Shown piece by piece: positions 1-11,902 of a stretch of DNA of 64,000 nucleotides (its first letter is position 1; every line of letters begins with the position of its first letter). The position numbers were made by a program, and so were the translations under genes. The notes beneath the pieces are model-generated. The model did not search any database, had not been told where the DNA came from, and saw only the letters and a list, made by a program, of their open reading frames with translations. Source of the stretch: Callosobruchus maculatus (Eukaryota > Arthropoda > Insecta > Coleoptera > Chrysomelidae); assembly GCA_951848785.1 (NCBI GenBank), contig CATOUR010000054.1:11615501-11679500 (forward strand), in the 5' to 3' direction.

Positions 1-1087
1 TGACATTTCTATAATTATGGAATGTATGATTTTGCATTGCGAGTTTTTTTGCACATTAAAAACCTTTTTTGAAAAAATCGAAAATACTTGTCATTCACTA
101 AGGTCTTAACTATCGCCTTCTGAAATATTATATATATGTAGTTTGGAAATTGAGTGTGTTATGCGAGAAATGGTGAGTCCGTGTTTTACATGGCAAATAG
201 GTATGTATAAATGTGTGTATCCAGGCCCCTTAAGCTTATTTAAAAACCTATTTTAACTTTTCAGTCCGAGATTCTTTAAACGCGTGTTTTTATTTTTTTA
301 AACTATATTTCTTGTAATGAAGATGAACAATTGGTTTTGATTAGTATTCATAGTATCATCGTTACCATTACTGCATAAACGATAATTAAAACTGTCGACG
401 TTCCGGAATAAATTTCACGAAAACGGCTTTTAAGCTCTCGTCGCTACGCCTCTGTGTAATATTAACAAACTGTCTGCGCCATTTCTTAGTCAGCGGATAC
501 GGCCGCTGGCGCTGGTCCGACGGATTTAAGGCCGTCAAAATCATTTATACGGCAAAGTTGGAGAGTTCAATGTTTGGTCGGTCTGACCTCTTAATCCAAA
601 GGGTGTTGCAAGTTCATAAACAAACATACAGGTAAAGCCAACAAAAACGTGTTAAAAAGGTATGTGACGTGATCATCGTACGCCGTTTCAATGATGCAGC
701 AACTACGAAAATCCAATTTTAGTTACAGTGTAGACTAGCAACTTATAAAAACAGAAATCTATTTCAGTTATACTAGCAGACCAACAGGTTTTCGAATCAG
801 TGAAACACATAATGATACCATGCTACAAAATCATTACACTGCGAATCCAACACTATACGTAGTTAAACTAAGTGTATGTGGTATAAAGTTCTAGGACAAT
901 GATATAGGAACCATAGTGACATGCCAACATACCGACAGGCTAATCGTCATAATTAGTCGCCTAGATCTTCATCGCGTACAAACTACGAAACTTGAGAAGG
1001 TATCTTTTCAGACGAATAAATTCTACAAAATTTCATATTTTACCGATTTTGTAAGCCTCTGTAGTGATAACGGTTAAAGTATTAACT
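1..1087. other. AT-rich intergenic sequence, nothing recognised
   Basis: No open frame of note on either strand and no repeat shared with the rest of the window that I can see. A somewhat GC-richer patch lies near 480-545. I assign no function. Confidence 0.4.
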
Positions 1088-1252
1088 AGAGTGCGGTAAG
1101 GTAAGAGGTAAGGTAAGACGTAAGAAAATAAACCTGTGGAATCAGATGAGAGTGTTTATAGTCGTAACGTAAGAGGTAACGCAACACTCTCATCTGATTC
1201 CACAGGTTTATTACCTTACGTCTTACGTTACCTCTTACCTTACTGCACTCTA
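1088..1252. mobile_element. Fold-back MITE-like element, copy 1
   Basis: The left end AGAGTGCGGTAAGGTAAGAG is repeated inverted at the right end, and almost the whole unit folds back on itself through AACCTGTGGAATCAGATGAG and its complement. There is no coding capacity. It is the first of three adjacent copies. The central part of the palindrome is shortened relative to copy 3 because one arm lacks the TTTATAGTCGTAACG complement. A non-autonomous hairpin transposon is the simplest reading. I cannot name a superfamily because the target duplication is not clear. Confidence 0.75.
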
Positions 1253-1273
1253 TCTAGTCCCTAAGTATTAATT

Positions 1274-1437
1274 AGAGTGCGGTAAGGTAAGAGGTAACGT
1301 AAGACGTAAGAAAATAAACCTGTGGAATCAGATGAGAGTGTTTATAGTCGTAACGTAAGAGGTAACGCAACACTCTCGTCTGATTCCACAGGTTTATTAC
1401 CTTACGTCTTACGTTACCTCTTACCTTGCCGCACTCT
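1274..1437. mobile_element. Fold-back MITE-like element, copy 2
   Basis: It has the same ends and stem as the preceding copy and the same loss in one arm near the tip, so copies 1 and 2 share a derived state and one probably duplicated from the other. The 21-bp spacer to copy 1 contains a CTAAGTATTAATTAG-type sequence that also precedes copy 1, consistent with a segmental or site-preferring duplication. Confidence 0.75.
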
Positions 1438-1575
1438 ATTTAATCCCTTACGCTTCGGGTAATTCACAAAAACTATGCTATTCACTTTTGAACATGGTGG
1501 CCTTGTTACGTATTATCCTGACTTATTCCTTAACTTACGTGACCGCTACCGCCACATTACGGTAAGGGATTATCT

Positions 1576-1749
1576 AGAGTGCGGTAAGGTAAGAGGTAAC
1601 GTCAGACGTAAGAAAATAAACCTATGGAATCAGATGAGAGTGTTTATAGTCGTAACGTAAGAAGAAACGTTACGACTATAAACACTCTCATCTGATTCCA
1701 CAGGTTTATTTTCTTACGTCTTACGTTACCTCTTACCTTACCGCACTCG
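1576..1749. mobile_element. Fold-back MITE-like element, copy 3 (most complete hairpin)
   Basis: This copy has the most complete palindrome. GTTTATAGTCGTAACG occurs on one side of a very short loop and its complement on the other, so nearly all of about 174 bp can pair. The ends match the two upstream copies. Short inverted sequences TAATCCCTTACG and GGTAAGGGATTA lie outside it (about 1440 and 1560), as if the three copies sit inside a larger inverted structure. Confidence 0.75.
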
Positions 1750-1755
1750 AGCTAA

Positions 1756-1895
1756 TACTTAATACCTTCTTTTATTTTCCTATGCCATTAAGCTATAGTC
1801 TGAGATCCGCTTGCAACAAAATCATCGCCCGCCCGCCCTCAAAAAATGTTTTTCACGATCACAATACTCTACTCACCTATCGGTGTGGTAAGTAA
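1756..1895 (-). repeat. Dispersed repeat family D, internally deleted copy
   Basis: Read on the minus strand, this joins the two ends of a repeat seen complete at 50.9-52.6 kb. One end has the CACCTATCGGTGTGG / GATCACAATACTC segment, the other the AAGCTATAGTCTGAGATC segment. The 1.4-kb middle is missing. It has no coding content. Confidence 0.6.
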
Positions 1896-2079
1896 AGAAA
1901 CATAGAACACAAAAATTCTTGTAAATTGTTTTTTGCGTCTCTCTCCGTACGAACTAGGGTGACACAGATTTCAATGTTCAACTGATACATGGCATGCTAA
2001 TTTTTTGATATTTAAAAACAAACTATATCACCAGTATTAATCTTCAAAGGGCAACAAATTGTTTCGAGGTTTCCCAAAG

Positions 2080-2945
2080 ACTCTATCCGAGACTCTAGCC
2101 TACCGCGGTTCATCTCAACCACTCAAAACAAAAAAAGTAGAAGATTGTCAAAGATTTCTAGAGTACTCAAAACCAGAGTTTGAACAGCTGTTTCATTCGG
2201 CTTCACCTGCACTAATCCAATTTTAAAGAACAATAGACTTTGTCTACAACAATATGGTTATTTCAAAAACTATTCTTTTTCTAAGGTATAGAACAGAATT
2301 TGGGTAGAGCTGAAAAGTATATTATGTCGTTTCCTCACGCGGCATGAATGGCGCAGTACGAATACATCAAATTTTTCACTTTCGCAACCCCCATCCCCAT
2401 CTCCAAATTATCCCAAACTCACCCCCTGAAAAAAATGCTGGAAAATGATCAGGAGTCTCCAAGTCGCCGGAGAACGAGGTCCAAGCCGCTTTCCATCCTC
2501 GCCACGGCAGTAATACTGTGTCAAAATTTCATTGGAATCAATTCAGTAGTTATTCAGGTACATAATACAGAATGATCTAAATCAATACTTGTATACATAA
2601 ATTTATAAAGGCAATGTTCGGATGAACTTAAAAAGTGTATTATGCCGCTAGGTGTTTCTTTCACTGGTCACCGATTTCCAACATTATAACAGAATTATCT
2701 ACTACAACCCACCAGAATATCACAATCGGCGGTTACTGAGCTTACGAGTCTAGAAAAATGACAGCAGACAGACCAACAGACAGACAAAAAGACAAGCAGA
2801 CTGACGGAAATGAGTGACACGTGGATTTTCGCTTAGTAGATATCATAAAACGCCCAAAAACTTTAAAATTGTAAATTTTCGCGATCACAATGCACAACAT
2901 ATATATAAACCTCCTCCCCCAAAAAATGTTTCTCATTTTTTATTT
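2080..2945 (-). repeat. Dispersed repeat family D, partial copy
   Basis: The minus strand matches the family D sequence at 50.9-52.3 kb: the GACACAGTATTAC...GGCGAGGATGG region, the CATTGCC/GGCAATG region, a decayed run of CAGACAGACAGAC, and the terminal part with GATCGCGAAAATTT. The short open frames at 2348-2575 and 2742-2936 lie in this repeat and are not genes. Confidence 0.6.
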
Positions 2946-5324
2946 CTCATATTAGTGATTACCATTTGACCACAACTAATTAAACAAAATACAGATTTTC
3001 AGTTCCGTCCTCAGCAGTAGCTTGATGTGAAAACTTGTGAAAGTTAGACCACCACCTTTCCAGTTCGAGAAAGGTCCACTATTCCCATTTTAGCACGAGT
3101 ACTCCATTGCCACTAAATCTTTTTTGAAAATAGAGCAGAATGAGATTTATGATTTCAACTTTTCGGTAAAAAGAGGGACACAGTAGTACCAGACAAACGT
3201 TGGACGGCAGGATAAAATACCAACAAACCAACAGATTGAAGGAAACTGGGTGAAGAATTTATGATAGCAGCCTCAAACGTCAAAAGGTCATTTAAGCTCT
3301 CATTGAAGAGAGCTTATGCAGAGCCTCTGTCAGTCTGTCCGTATACAAAAGAAAGCTAAAACTAGTGCTAGAGGAAGACTGAATACAGATTCGGAATTAG
3401 CATGAAAAAACTACTCCGGGAAAAATCCAGTTTTGACAATATCGCATCCGGTTCCACAGTGAGAGCACCGTTTGAATTTACTCAAGTAAATTCTTTCCTG
3501 CTTTATTAAAAATTCTGTAATTTTGCAACTGCGACTGCTAGTCATAAACAGATACGGACAATTTATAGTCTTCTTCATTTGCACCTAAAAGCTTGGTAGC
3601 GGAAATTCCTGAAGCTACGTAGAATGCACCGGGCTAGTTTTTATTTAAGTTTATGACATTCTAGGATTAGAGTTTAAAACAAACGATAGGATTTAATATG
3701 GTAATCCAGTTGTTGTCTCTGGAAAAGTTTTTTAATTTGGACAAGTCGTCCGCGAAGCAAGAACTTTCCGGCGAATTTGAATTTTTATTCCGGTTCCGCC
3801 CGAATCCAATCGCGTAGACTGCTTTAATGAGTTCTGACGAGGGCCCGCAACTAGATTGAAGGAATATAACAAAATTTATAGTTCAGTCGCTCGACGACTT
3901 CTACGTCTGGCAAAGCTGATTTAAAACTCTGCAAGACACCCTGGAGTGGTACTCCGTATACTATAGTATTTCACATATCATATCCACTATTTTATCGTAT
4001 GAGCTAGTATGCATTATTTAAGCTGCAACTGATCGATTGACTTTTGCTTTTCTAAGAGTGTTTGTCGGCATATTTGATGTAGGCTTTTAGGCCGGATGCA
4101 GAACCTTCTTTTTTGGTATAATGGCACCGGACGAGACATTAGGATGATCTCTCGGGATTAACTATATTTTGACCATTTAGAAGCACAATCAGTTGACCGG
4201 TTGGTTGAAGAAATCATACTGCTTGCACTTTCGGTTATATAATAGAAATAATAATAAAACCAGCTGAATAGTATTCAATGGTATTATTGCTATAGTCATA
4301 TACCGTATATAATATTATGTAATAGAATGGGAACAGTAATATATAACTTGAACACGCATTTGAAAAGAATACATCATCATATTAAAAAGTCTACCACCGA
4401 CCAGTGTACAGCTTCATCCTCTTATTTTTCAACTCATACAATTTAATTTCGTAATTTCGGAGATGTGCTTTCTGACTCTGTATGTCAACATCTGACTAGA
4501 AACTCACTTTCGATTTAACCGATGGCTGCTTAGCTCGCGTAAAGTATAGTTTTCGGGTCAACCCCTCCGAAAAACCAATACCTACCAGATGAATTATATC
4601 TGCGATATGGAATTTGTCCCAATTACTGTCACTGTAGATGTTGATCATTACAGGTTCGACAGTTATTCACGATTGGCTCTATGTACCTTCAACCTCTTCA
4701 ATATGTTTTACACATTTTGGCCAGTGTTTATTTATAAAAGTTTCACTCTCGCATATAAGTGTTATAACTGAATTGCTGAACATATTGCTTTGATTACGCC
4801 TATCTTATATTGATTCTCTCGGAATAACTTTTCGAACATGTTTAGTTCAATTTGCTGTGTTTCGACAGGCAAATGATAGTGCAATCTACGAGACTTTGTT
4901 GCTGCTTTCCGCTCAATTCGTATTTTTTCGGGAAATTCATAATCATTTCGACTCTGGTTATATAGCACATCATCAAACGGTCTCCATGTGATCGCATTTT
5001 GATCCACGTGAACATCGAATGGATGCCAAACAATAGAAACTAGTGAATGGAAAGCTCACTGCGGCCTTGACCTATTCAACTCGTCTTGGGATTTCCGTCC
5101 TTTTTTCTATTGGACGGTGACGGCTGTACCCATTTTTCCCAAAAGTAATCCGTTAAGTGGATATTAAAAGATTACGATAAAGATAAGCGAATGCCGGAGT
5201 TTTGAGTAAACTGTATATCTTAAAGTTTCAACGAAACAAGGGTTGCTCGGGTCAAACAAATCTTATTGAAGTAATAACCATATACTAAGTCCCACTTTCA
5301 GATTCCCGCCTTTGTATTTTTCTT
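2946..5324. other. Non-coding stretch, nothing recognised
   Basis: The open frames are all under 85 codons with no recognisable motif. The longest (4589-4771 plus, 4762-5033 minus) show no domain or repeat match elsewhere in the window. An AT microsatellite-like patch lies near 4240-4330. Confidence 0.4.
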
Positions 5325-5930
5325 ATACAGCATGTCCCACGACGATTAAGACAAGCAATATATCGGAACTGGGCAGTAGTAGAGAATTATATGTTTTGGG
5401 GTTTAAATTAGAGCAAATACAGTATCTCTTCTTGTCACTGTGTCACCCGGTAAGGTATTTGTTTTTGATCACGTGACGTCCTGTATATTTCTTCCTCCCG
5501 ATAAACAATTCCAAGAAACTAGCACACTTGGGATCTAAAGTGATTGATTCAAGAGCTACAGGTACTTAAAGTACCACTAACATTGATTATAACATGTACC
5601 CCTACAGTTAAATTGCTTTGGTAGTGTTTTATAATGGTAGTGGTTCAGTCCTTTAAGTACCTATAGCTCTTGAACGAATCACTTTAGACCCCAAGTTTGT
5701 TGGAACTGTTTTATCGAGAGGAACACAAAAAGTTAGAAATATACAGGGTGTCCCATTAAAAATTTTGATTCGGACGTCACGTGACGAAAAAAAAGTACCT
5801 CATTGGGTAACACAATAATAAGAAAATATACTATAATTGCTCTAATTTACACCCCCAATATTATAATTCGCTACTACAGCCCAGTTCTGATATATTGCTT
5901 GTCTTAATCGTCGTGGGACCCCCTGCATAT
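5325..5930. mobile_element. Palindromic element with mariner-like ends, copy 1
   Basis: The arms (about 5327-5575 and 5660-5929) are imperfect inverted copies beginning TACAGCATGTCCCACGACG and ending with its complement. The second copy at 59.7 kb has TACAGGGTGTCCCA, the form typical of IS630/Tc1/mariner termini. Inside the right arm, ATACAGGGTGTCCCATTAAA repeats the terminal motif, so the arm seems to be an older element with its own end. Shared internal landmarks include CACGTGACGTCC and AAGACAAGCAATATATC. It has no transposase and is presumably mobilised in trans (inference). Confidence 0.7.
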
Positions 5931-5999
5931 CCGATACCTTTTAATAAACAAATAACAGTTATCGATGCATAGTAGTAGTAGCTGTGTGCTAACTAAGCC

Positions 6000-6376
6000 T
6001 GGCAAGTAGGCCCCGTGCAGTAGGCCCTTTTTGCCATACCCGAATATCATCACACCTCAAACACCGCTGCCCGCCTCCCCTTCCCTGCCAAACCTTCCCG
6101 ACATTTTAACAAAGGCCAGCCAGTATATCGGCCCAGTTTAGGGAGAGTAATTCCTCCGGCTGAAGTCTATCGGTTCCAAATATCTCGTATCTCAGCCCGC
6201 CTAGCAACTAATATTCCGCAAGGAAGTGTTAGACCGTTTCAGCGGCCTCTCCACAACCCATACATAGGAAGCCTTCTTCTTCAATCCTTAATAGTAATAG
6301 ACGCCGTCTGAGTCTGCAGTGCCCCGTCAGAACACCAATACGATGCTTCTGATTGCCCATCGGCCTTGGATCTGTA
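6000..6376 (-). pseudogene. LINE C-terminal fragment (R1/LOA/Jockey-like), broken
   Basis: The minus-strand translation gives the usual end of an RNase H-bearing LINE: HRIGVLTGHCRLRRRL, then a zinc-knuckle-like CMGCGEAAET, an in-frame stop, HFLAE, and further conserved residues ending near WADILAG. Stops and shifts make it dead. The same element continues past the inserted DNA element at 7540-8580. The 3' end of the element is not clear. Confidence 0.7.
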
Positions 6377-7539
6377 CACAGAAGAAAATACTGTTGCGTT
6401 TTCAATTAATTGTTAGTATTTGGATGCTTTTCCATGACTTTAAATATATTTACAGTTGTTTCAAATCCATGTCATTGAAAGAATTTAATCCTTATATTCG
6501 AAGTAATCACAGGTATGCCAATAAATTCAAAATAATTTTGTATTCGTTCTAACGATATGTATAATCGTTCTAATACCAGTATTGACATATAATGCAATCA
6601 AAACATCCTTTTGTATTCGAAATTTACCCTATGCTTAATTTGAGCAAAGCATGCAATCTATTCGATGTACAAAAATTATTACTGCAACAGCAGTTCGTGA
6701 TAGTTCATCTGATAAAAATTAATTTTGTTTCAAAAGGTAACTATTACGCGAACAATAACCCATGCTTTCAAAACATTGTCTATGCTGTTAAAGAAATTGG
6801 TAGGTAGTATTCATAACAACAACATCATATATAGAATTCCATGGCCCCTGTTGTTGAACTATAATCAGTATTCGGCAACACTGATGTCCCGATTCAATGA
6901 ACGTATAAAGAAAGAACAGGGGATCATCTTTGTGTTATTATCGGCGCCAACTCGCCAACATGGATGAGGTTGTTTCGTTGTGTTGTTTCGGTGTTAGGCG
7001 TGTTGCGTTATCTCGTGTTTTTGCTTTTTGCATCAGCAATTGTGTGATTTAAATGTGTCCAGTTATATATTAAATGGAGGACCTACTGATTGAAATTTGC
7101 GCTTAGAAGAGCTAACACCCACATTTGAATGAAGGTATTTAAATTAGTCAGACAGTTATATTTCAGGTAAAAATGCAACAACTGGTGCAGGCTTATGTCT
7201 AAGTCTTATATCATGCTCCTCATAACTTCATACAAAATCACACCATTAAAAATTCAAACGAATCCATCAGCTGTCCTCGCAATAAAGTGTGTTGGTACAA
7301 GGAAAAGGAAGTAGTTCAGAATCAATTACCAGACACAGATTCGATTCAACGACAGGCTGCGATTGAATCATTCATTGGAATCCAATGACATCTTGTAGTT
7401 GAATCGACAATACGGTATAATTCGTTATCAACTATACACTTCCCATTGGATAAAACATGGCTGTATTTAAGAAATGCTGAGTGTAACGTCCTATCGAATC
7501 CAAGCGTAAGTCTTTGACAAAACGACAGATTTTTCTGTG
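6377..7539 (+). mobile_element. 1.16-kb non-autonomous TIR element, copy 1
   Basis: It begins CACAGAAGAAAATACTGTTG and ends CAGATTTTTCTGTG, so the outermost 10-11 bp (CACAGAAAAA type) are inverted. It matches, in opposite orientation, 8605-9895 and 62012-63178 over full length. No transposase is encoded. The small frames at 6592-6967 correspond to open frames in the other copies but contain shifts and show no domain. It lies within the LINE C-terminus, with LINE sequence on both sides. I find no convincing target-site duplication. Confidence 0.8.
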
Positions 7540-8580
7540 TCTAGCCGTGATGATCTATAATAATATGTGTCCAGCCCGGCTACTAGAACATTAGCTTGTT
7601 TGCATTAAAATAACTCTCCCATATTCTTCGATTTTCCTCTCCCTCATTTTGCCTCCACTGTTAATCTATGCACTCGTTAACTCACTTTTTGAGGGCTGAC
7701 GTTATCTGCTGCCTACTTAATCATATAACTGGCTCCGGACCAACAAACTGTCTTCCGGTGCCGAGTCCGGCCAGCCTATCGGCTTCCGCATTACCAGTAA
7801 CCCCCGTATGACCCGGGACCCACATGAAAGTAATACAATGGGTTCCCTGGTCCTGGGCCCGTATATGGATTTCACTGCAACCTGACTGTCAGAGCAGATG
7901 TACCCTTCTGCTCCGTGTGCTTTCTCACCTCCTCACTGCATGCAGCAGGGAGTATTGAATGTGCTTCTGCTTCGAAAATCGTAGTGTTCGGGCCTACAAA
8001 ATAACTCTCCCATATTCTTCGATTTTCCTCTCCCTCACTTTGGCTTCACTGTTCATCTATGCACTCGTTAACCCACTTATTGAAGGCTGATGTTACCTGC
8101 TACCTACTTAATCATTATAACTGGCTCCGGGCCAACAAACTATCCTCCGGTGCCGAGTCCGGCGAGCCTAGCGGCTTTCACATTACCAGGACCCCGTATG
8201 ACCCGGGACCCACATGAAGGAATACATGGGTGTCCTGGTTCTAGTCCCGCATATGGCTTTCACTGCCACCTGATTGTCAGAGCAGATGTAACCTTCTGCT
8301 CCGTGTGCTTTCTCACCTCCTCATTGCATGCGGCGGAAGTATTGAATAAGCTTCTGCTTCGAAAGTCGTGGTGTTCGTGCCTATAGAATAACTCTTTCGT
8401 ATTCCTCGATTTTCCACATACATCCTTGTTCCTGAGGCCTGTCCACTAGCTAGATGGGAACCGTCTGTACAGCAGACCAATTTCTCTCATAGAAACGTCT
8501 CTCCACCTTTCCACTCCTCAATAGTGGGCTTGATCAGAGTGAAATATTCAACCAACCTTGATAAACGGGTTATCGATGCA
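7540..8580 (-). pseudogene. LINE RNase H domain, partly tandem-duplicated, broken
   Basis: The minus strand encodes an RNase H domain. CTDGSHLASG (first catalytic Asp) and FEAEAYSIL (Glu) occur around 8330-8480. An IYGP segment and MWVPGHTGVTGNAEADRLAG (containing the C-terminal His/Asp motif) follow. The part from FEAE onward exists twice, as direct repeats of about 390 bp at 7610-8000 and 8001-8387. Frameshifts break both copies. Together with 6000-6376 this is one LINE read right to left. The clade is R1/LOA/I-like because RNase H is present; I cannot be more precise. Confidence 0.75.
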
Positions 8581-8604
8581 AAAGGACGGTATTAATTTTG
8601 TACA

Positions 8605-9895
8605 CACAGAAAAATATGTCGTTTTTGTCAAAGACTTACGCTTGGATTCAATGGAACGTTACACTCAGCATTCCTCAAATACAGTGATGTTTTATCCAAT
8701 GGAAAGTGTATAGTCGGTAACGAATTATATAGTATTCGAGGGCTGCTCTATACCTCCGTCAATCCACCACGGCAGAATTCTTTCTGTCTGCTCGCACTTA
8801 TATAGTATTGTCTGTCTGCTCGCACTTAATATATAGTATTGTCGATTCAACTACAAGATCTCATTGGATTCTAACGAATGATTCAATCGCATCCTGTCGT
8901 TGAATCGAATCTGTGTTTGGTAATTGATACTAAACTACTTCCTTTTCCTTGGACCAACAGATTTTGTTGCGAGGACAGCTGATCGATTCGTTTGGATGTT
9001 TAATGGTGTGATTTTGTATGAAGTTATAAGGAGCATTATATAAAAATTAGACATAAGCCTGCACTAGTTGTTGCATTTTTACCCGAAATATAACTGTCTG
9101 ACTAATCTAAATACCTACATTCAAATGTAGGTGTAAGCTCTTCTAAGCCCCAATTTCTCAGTAGGTCCTCCATTTATCACATAACTGGTCACATTTAAAT
9201 CACACAATTGCTGATGCAAAAAGCAAAAACACGAGATTACACAACACGGCTAACACCAAAACAACACAACGAAATACAACGAAACAACCTCGTCCATGTT
9301 GGCGGATTGGCGCCAATAATAACACTAAGATGATCCCCTGTTCTTTATTTTTACGTTCATTGCATCGGGACTTCAGTCCCGCCCAACACTGATTACTCGA
9401 CTGACTATGGTTCAGCAAACAACAAGGGCCATTGAATTCGATATACTATGTTGTTGTTACAAATACTACTTAACAATTTCTCTAACAGCATAGACAGTGT
9501 TTTGAAAGCATGGGTTATTGTTCGGGTAGTAGTTAAATTTTGAAACAAAATTAATTATATCAGATGAATTATCACGAACTGCTGTTGCAGTAATAATTTT
9601 TGTACATCGAATAGATTGCATGCTTTGCTTAAACGAAACATAGGGTAAATTTCGAACACAAAAGGATGTTTTGATTGCATTATATGTCAATACTGGTATT
9701 AGAAGGATTATACATATTGTTAGAACGAATATAAAATAATTTTGAATCTATTGGCGTACCTGTGATTACTTCGAATATAAGGATTGAATTATTTCAATGA
9801 CGTGGATTTGAAACAACTGTAAATATATTCAAAGCGATGGAAAAACATCCAAATACTAACAATTAATTGGAAACGCAACAGTATTTTTTTCTGTG
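8605..9895 (-). mobile_element. 1.16-kb non-autonomous TIR element, copy 2 (inverted)
   Basis: The ends CACAGAAAAATATGTCG and CAGTATTTTTTTCTGTG match copies 1 and 3. It lies opposite to copy 1, making a 1.2-kb inverted pair separated by about 1.07 kb of LINE. It is longer than its siblings because of an internal insertion at 8737-8830. The open frames at 9200-9418 and 9466-9690 are counterparts of those in the other copies. I give them no function. Confidence 0.8.
8727..8840. mobile_element. Small insertion inside TIR element copy 2
   Basis: It is absent from the other two copies. The insert (about 8737-8830) is flanked by the 10-bp direct repeat ATATAGTATT. It starts with CGAGGGCTGCTCTATACC TCCGTC, the same end as the repeat at 10.25 kb, followed by CTGTCTGCTCGCACTTATA in two tandem copies. 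It is therefore a truncated end of the 10.25-kb repeat family, inserted after the TIR element. Confidence 0.6.
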
Positions 9896-10252
9896 TAGCC
9901 CTGCTGATCCTGTATTTCCCTGACATTTTAAAAATTGGCCTAATCCGCTGCTAGTACCCCTTAACATTTCTGACAATCCTTCTGTACTTTTTACAACCCC
10001 TTTTATTTTCAGTTTGCATATTTTAGTGCCAATCCTAACCCTTTCTAGTAGCCATAAAGGTATATCATAAAAAACAAACAAAACGCAACCAAGGTAGTTA
10101 TTACCTACCATTAATCTTTGAAAAGAGCGCGGCATGCCGCGTACTGCCCTACCCAGGGGCGTATCCGACTTAGTTTTAACTGAAACACAACATAGTAGAG
10201 TTAAAAGCTAGCCCTATCCCCTTAGTACTTTCTTGATAAGGTGTAAGACCTA
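9896..10252. other. Unassigned stretch with a 90-codon minus-strand frame
   Basis: A minus-strand frame (9863-10135) overlaps the end of the adjacent TIR element and contains SEMLRGTSSGLGQFLK. I recognise no family, and its overlap with a transposon end argues against a gene. Confidence 0.3.
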
Positions 10253-10535
10253 TTCGAGAGTTGCTCTATATCTCCGTCAATCCACCAGTACGCAGACAGC
10301 TGTTTCAGGCTTATTAGCGATCATCAGTGCGCCATAAGTCGATTGACGGAGATAGAGAGCATCAGAATTTTCATGTCTACCAGACATGTGAAGTATGTGA
10401 GAGTAGGCGACAGAAAAGATCTGCCTGTGCACCACCTGGTACCCGAAGGTAACGGCAAACCAAAGAAAATCGCTGCTAAGCAGCAGCAGACTTCTTGGTG
10501 GAACGCTCTTATAGAGCAACCCTCGTATATCGACT
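10253..10535. mobile_element. Repeat with TIRs, first copy (unit order B-A)
   Basis: The left end GAGAGTTGCTCTATAT and the right end ATAGAGCAACCCTCGTA are inverted, followed inwardly by CTCCGTCAATCCACCA and TTGGTGGAACGC. The interior contains two modules: B (GGCTTATTAGCGATCATCAG to GTGAGAGTAGG) and A (CGACAGAAAAGATC to AAATCGCTGCTAAGCAGC). The same modules occur in reverse order (A-B) at 11.9 kb. The plus frame at 10343-10549 and the 151-codon minus frame at 10277-10732 both run through the repeat and I do not treat them as genes. An inverted remnant, CGCCAAGCGAACGCGCCAC, lies just outside at 10584. Confidence 0.55.
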
Positions 10536-11900
10536 CTCATATCCAGTAGCATATAGAACCGTGCTCTGCTGGTCACGCCAAGCGAACGCGCCACCATTCG
10601 GAAACAATTTTTGTTCTGTTTGTAGAATAATCGCTTTACAAAGCTTTTATATACGGCATGGAGCGCCGTAACGAATTTCACTTCTGCTCCGAAATTTGTA
10701 ATCGGATTTATCATTGAATGGGATGCATGCAATACGTTAGATAAATTGTAGTCTCTCTAAATATACCTGTACCTAGTACAAGGCATTGCTTTAGGGGTAG
10801 AAATATTTCTAATTCATTGATACAGATAAATCGAATTGAATGGAATCATTTAAATAAGAAACCATCGTTTTTGATCTACAACGTTTGAGAAGCCATTTTT
10901 CATTACTCCTAGTCTTGCAGTGTGACGAGGAGTGGAACAATATCCAATTTTTGTCATTTTGGGACAAGATATAGGTCACTGCGGTCCTCCATATTAAAGC
11001 TATGTGTAACGATTACTTGAAATTAAGGAAAAAATATCTGCTATTAGATATTTGCAACTACATATGGGCTCATTAATGCTGAAGTTGCTAAGATATAGAA
11101 ACAGCAAAAGTAACCTTTGTCATTTGTCTGCCGTCTAGGGAGAAGAGGAAGACAGGTTCTGTGAGTTTTGTTTTGTGAACTGTGCAGTTCACTGTCAAGT
11201 GAAACTAAACAAAACCTTATAATTTCATAAATTTCCTGCCTCGAATCGGAAGCATTTTAGTCTCCACTTATTTTGCGGTGAATGATTCCGATACTTTCAA
11301 AAGCTTCGCATTAATAGATACTCATAACACGTTGTCCTTACTGCCATATTATCCCTACCTGACAAACACGAACCTCCCAACCAAACATCGACCAGCTTGT
11401 TAAAGTCTGCTCCACCAGCATCTTATATAAAGGCATGTACCTATTTCTTCGAATGTGTAAAATGTATTATATAAAGGTACGCAATCTTCATTGGAAATTG
11501 AAGCTTATATTTATTTTCAGATAATAGAATGGAAAAAGTATGCTTTGTGCCTTTCTCTCGGAAAAACTTAACATACATATCATGTGCTATTCTAAGAAAT
11601 ACTGAACAGCGTAAATTTTCGTTCTCTGCAATTGGAAAATGAGATACATCCAAAGGCATATTATTACCGCAAATGCTGTTTAAAAGATTTGACATCTGAA
11701 CTCAGTTTTCACGTTTCTCATCTCTGTATTGAGGAACTGAATATTATTTACATAGGTAGTCCTTCACCATATCCACGTCAACCTCAGGCAGATCATCTGA
11801 ACCGGCTCTAGCAAATCCACTATCTATCCTACTCATTCCTGTTGGTTATGAGAAGCTACATTAAAGAGACATAATTAAAATACTACCTAATAAAGAATGT
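10536..11900. other. Non-coding stretch, nothing recognised
   Basis: Apart from the short inverted remnant of the neighbouring repeat near 10560-10605, I see no coding region or repeat. The minus frame at 11441-11695 (84 codons) has no recognisable motif. Confidence 0.35.
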
Positions 11901-11902
11901 GA

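Noticed and set aside
6592..6967. Small frames shared by the three 1.16-kb TIR elements
   Set aside because: They contain frameshifts between copies and no known domain; similarity follows from DNA identity.
10277..10732. 151-codon minus-strand frame
   Set aside because: It runs across a repeat that is present, rearranged, at 11.9 kb, with no domain; the frame is not kept in the second copy.
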